Source of the DNA: Candidatus Zixiibacteriota bacterium
GTDB taxonomy: Bacteria; Zixibacteria; MSB-5A5; CAIYYT01
DNA: 7,463 nt
Direction of reading: 5' to 3'
Assembly: GCA_023134875.1 (NCBI GenBank)
Contig: JAGLUH010000223.1
Span: 1 to 7,463, forward strand
The notes beneath the pieces are model-generated. The model was given only the letters and a program-made list of their open reading frames with translations. It searched no databases and had not been told where the DNA came from. Both the position numbers and the translations under genes were made by a program. Positions 6,049 to 7,463 of the stretch are shown here, one piece after another; the stretch's first letter is position 1, and each line of letters begins with the position of its first letter.

Positions 6049-6062
6049 AGGAGACCGCATTG
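6048..6062 (+). promoter_or_regulatory. SD site fixing the TTG start of rpsN/rpsZ
   Basis: GAGGAG at 6048-6053 begins on the last base of the rplE stop and lies 6 nt before TTG at 6060-6062. The protein opening [12 protein letters not shown] is the expected start of zinc-type S14, so TTG is the initiation codon. Confidence 0.85.
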
Positions 6063-6245
6063 GCTAAGACTTGCTTGATCGAAAAGCAGAAACGGAAACC
6101 GCGGTTTAAGGTACGTGCCTATAATCGTTGTCAGCGTTGCGGCCGGCCGCGTGGCTACCTGCGCCGCTTCAATCTCTGCCGTATTTGTTTCCGTGAGTTG
6201 GCGTTGGCGGGTGAAATCCCCGGTGTCGTCAAGTCGAGCTGGTAG
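6060..6245 (+). CDS. rpsZ: 30S ribosomal protein S14, zinc-ribbon (C+) type
   Basis: This gene encodes 61 residues, the exact length of the short, zinc-binding S14 form (rpsN1/rpsZ). The zinc-free E. coli type has about 101. S14 sits in the 30S head beside S3, S10 and S19. Its four zinc ligands are complete: Cys24 and Cys27 ([11 protein letters not shown]), then Cys40 and Cys43 ([10 protein letters not shown]), a CxxC-x12-CxxC ribbon. The N terminus [20 protein letters not shown] and the C terminus [11 protein letters not shown] are characteristic, although Val-Val replaces the common GV-KASW context. The TTG start is set by GAGGAG at 6048-6053. In several bacteria a zinc-free paralogue under Zur control replaces this form during zinc starvation. 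None is present in this window. Confidence 0.98.
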   Translation: MAKTCLIEKQKRKPRFKVRAYNRCQRCGRPRGYLRRFNLCRICFRELALAGEIPGVVKSSW

Positions 6246-6260
6246 GAGGAGAAGGCGAAT

Positions 6261-6659
6261 ATGACGATGACAGACCCGATTGCTGATATGTTGACGCGTA
6301 TCAGGAATGGCTGCAAAGCTCAGAAAAAGAAGGTGGATATCCCCGCATCCAACATGAAGCGGGAAATCGCCCGTGTTCTCGAAGAGCAGCATTTTATCGC
6401 CAAGACGGTGAACATTAAGGACAACAAGCAGGGTATTCTGCGCGTCTACTTGCGCTATACCAGGAAAGATGAGCCGGTAATTCGCGGTATTCAGCGGGTC
6501 TCCCGTCCCGGGTTGCGTCGTTATCTTGATAAGGAGATACTGAAGCGGATGCGCAATAAGATGGGGATGACTATCGTTTCCACCTCACGCGGTTTGATGA
6601 CTGATGAGGATGCTCGCCGCGAGGGAGTCGGTGGCGAAGCGATCTGCTACGTTTGGTAG
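6261..6659 (+). CDS. rpsH: 30S ribosomal protein S8
   Basis: This gene encodes 132 residues (E. coli 130). S8 is a primary binder of 16S helix 21 that organises the central domain, and in E. coli it also represses the spc operon. It begins MTMTDPIADMLTRIRNGCKA (residues 1-20). The C-terminal rRNA-binding part carries GIQRVSRPGLRRYL (76-89) and the signature GMTIVSTSRGLMTDEDARRE (102-121), ending GGEAICYVW. ATG at 6261 is preferred, with SD-like AGGAGG (6244-6249) and GAAGG (6251-6255) upstream. A second in-frame ATG at 6267 would give the equally common opening MTDPIADML, so the start is uncertain by two codons. The intact RNA-binding signature means feedback regulation is possible, but only the small rplX/rplE hairpin hints at it. 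Confidence 0.98.
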   Translation: MTMTDPIADMLTRIRNGCKAQKKKVDIPASNMKREIARVLEEQHFIAKTVNIKDNKQGILRVYLRYTRKDEPVIRGIQRVSRPGLRRYLDKEILKRMRNKMGMTIVSTSRGLMTDEDARREGVGGEAICYVW

Positions 6660-6677
6660 TATTCGGGAGAGAATCCT

Positions 6678-7214
6678 ATGTCCAGAATTGGAAAGATGCC
6701 GGTAAAGATTCCGGAGAAGGTGAAGGTTGAATTGGATGGCTCCGATATCACCGTCACCGGCCCGAAAGGCACTCTGTCACGCAGTCTCCATCCGGTGATG
6801 AAGATTCAGATCGAGGGCGATCTCCTTACCGTCCAGCGGCCGTCCGATTCCCGCTTCCACAAATCGCTGCACGGTCTTACCCGCCAATTGGTGAACAACA
6901 TGGTGACGGGCGTCAGCAACGGCTTTGCCAAAACGCTGGAGATTGTCGGTGTCGGCTATCGTGCGGAACTGGTCGGACGGCATCTCAAGGTAATCGTGGG
7001 TTACTCGCACCCGATGTTGATGAAAGCGCCAGAGGGTATAACTTTCGTGTTATCCGATCCGACCCATATCAAGGTGTCCGGCATCGACAAGGAACTGGTC
7101 GGCGTGGTTGCCGCCAAGATTCGTTCCTTCCGACCGCCGGAACCATACAAGGGCAAGGGTATCCGTTATGAGGGCGAGTACGTGCGGCGCAAGGCCGGTA
7201 AGACTGCGGCTTAA
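6678..7214 (+). CDS. rplF: 50S ribosomal protein L6
   Basis: This gene encodes 178 residues, typical length (E. coli 177). L6 has two tandem related alpha/beta domains. It binds 23S helix 97 and the sarcin-ricin loop region near the stalk base, where elongation factors dock. It opens [20 protein letters not shown] (residues 1-20) with [10 protein letters not shown] (26-35). Domain 1 ends near [20 protein letters not shown] (64-83). Domain 2 carries [20 protein letters not shown] (87-106), GYSHP (108-112) and the family signature [20 protein letters not shown] (152-171), ending KAGKTAA. SD GGAG at 6666-6669 gives 8-nt spacing to the ATG. It follows rpsH by 18 nt and precedes rplR by 16 nt. Confidence 0.98.
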   Translation: MSRIGKMPVKIPEKVKVELDGSDITVTGPKGTLSRSLHPVMKIQIEGDLLTVQRPSDSRFHKSLHGLTRQLVNNMVTGVSNGFAKTLEIVGVGYRAELVGRHLKVIVGYSHPMLMKAPEGITFVLSDPTHIKVSGIDKELVGVVAAKIRSFRPPEPYKGKGIRYEGEYVRRKAGKTAA

Positions 7215-7230
7215 GGTCTAAGATGAGAAG

Positions 7231-7463
7231 ATGGCGAATAAGCAGTTAGTTAAGGCATTCCAGCAGAGTCGGCGACAACGCCGCGTGCGCAAGAAAGTCG
7301 TCGGTACAAATGAGAAACCGCGTCTTTGTGTCTATCGTTCGCTGCACCATATTTACGTGCAGATCATTGATGATACTACCGGCCGCACACTGATTTCCTG
7401 TTCCTCGCTCGACAAGGACATGACGGACGCGGTGGCTAAAACTGAAAAGAAAATTGATCGTTC
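7231..7463 (+). CDS. rplR: 50S ribosomal protein L18, 3'-truncated by the window edge
   Basis: The frame from ATG at 7231 runs open to the window end and gives 77 complete codons plus 2 nt. Bacterial L18 is usually about 117-122 residues, so roughly a third is missing. L18 delivers 5S rRNA with L5 to the central protuberance. Family evidence: a basic N terminus [20 protein letters not shown] (residues 11-30), [19 protein letters not shown] (30-48) with the RS--HIY-Q-IDD motif, then [12 protein letters not shown] (53-64). The SD is weak: purine-rich AAGATGAGAAG runs right up to the ATG, and AAGG at 7213-7216 is 14 nt away, so coupling to rplF is likely. In the canonical order rpsE, rpmD, rplO and secY would follow. 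Confidence 0.95.
   Translation, partial: MANKQLVKAFQQSRRQRRVRKKVVGTNEKPRLCVYRSLHHIYVQIIDDTTGRTLISCSSLDKDMTDAVAKTEKKIDR

Noticed and set aside
1..7463. Hidden mobile element, CRISPR, toxin-antitoxin or novel system inside the cluster
   Set aside because: Every junction was read. Gene order is canonical, all gaps are 73 nt or less, and no long repeats, integration scars or unexplained frames remain.

Overview
The window is a continuous stretch of a bacterial ribosomal-protein locus: the distal S10 operon joined directly to the proximal spc operon. All 17 genes lie on the + strand in the canonical bacterial order: rplC (5' truncated), rplD, rplW, rplB, rpsS, rplV, rpsC, rplP, rpmC, rpsQ, rplN, rplX, rplE, rpsN (zinc-ribbon type, often called rpsZ), rpsH, rplF and rplR (3' truncated). 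No gene is missing, inserted, inverted or frameshifted. I see no mobile element, RNA gene, CRISPR array or defence gene. The two ends are cut by the window, not by biology.

Organism: a free-living-type bacterium with moderate GC (roughly 50-55% by eye), the standard genetic code and clear Shine-Dalgarno (SD) sites in front of most genes. The C+ (four-cysteine) S14, the L2 motif [22 protein letters not shown] and the general sequence style suggest a lineage outside Gammaproteobacteria. Possibilities are an FCB-superphylum relative such as a Zixibacteria-like candidate phylum, or a deltaproteobacterial-type lineage. The abundance of SD sites argues against typical Bacteroidota. This placement is a weak inference that needs a ribosomal-protein tree.

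Layout: 1-3809 holds rplC to rpsC, packed with gaps of 28 nt or less and one ATGA overlap (rplD/rplW). 3810-3882 is a 73-nt AT-rich spacer, the longest gap in the window, with a plausible internal promoter ahead of rplP. 3883-7463 holds rplP to rplR, again tightly packed, with a TGATG overlap (rplP/rpmC) and gaps of only 2-3 nt at rpmC/rpsQ, rpsQ/rplN and rplN/rplX. No gene-free stretch approaches 300 nt.

How they work together: the products build the 50S peptidyl-transferase and tunnel region (L2, L3, L4, L14, L16, L22), the 50S tunnel exit (L23, L24, L29), the 50S central protuberance and stalk base (L5, L6, L18), and the 30S head and body (S3, S14, S19, S8, S17). Co-transcription keeps them in proportion.

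This is essentially an ordinary housekeeping region, and I found no undescribed system. The points worth a second look are modest: a 72-residue low-complexity basic tail on S3, the AT-rich promoter-like spacer behind it, a small hairpin at the rplX/rplE junction where E. coli has its S8 feedback site, Met in place of the second His of the L2 DHPHGGG motif, and start- and stop-codon quirks.
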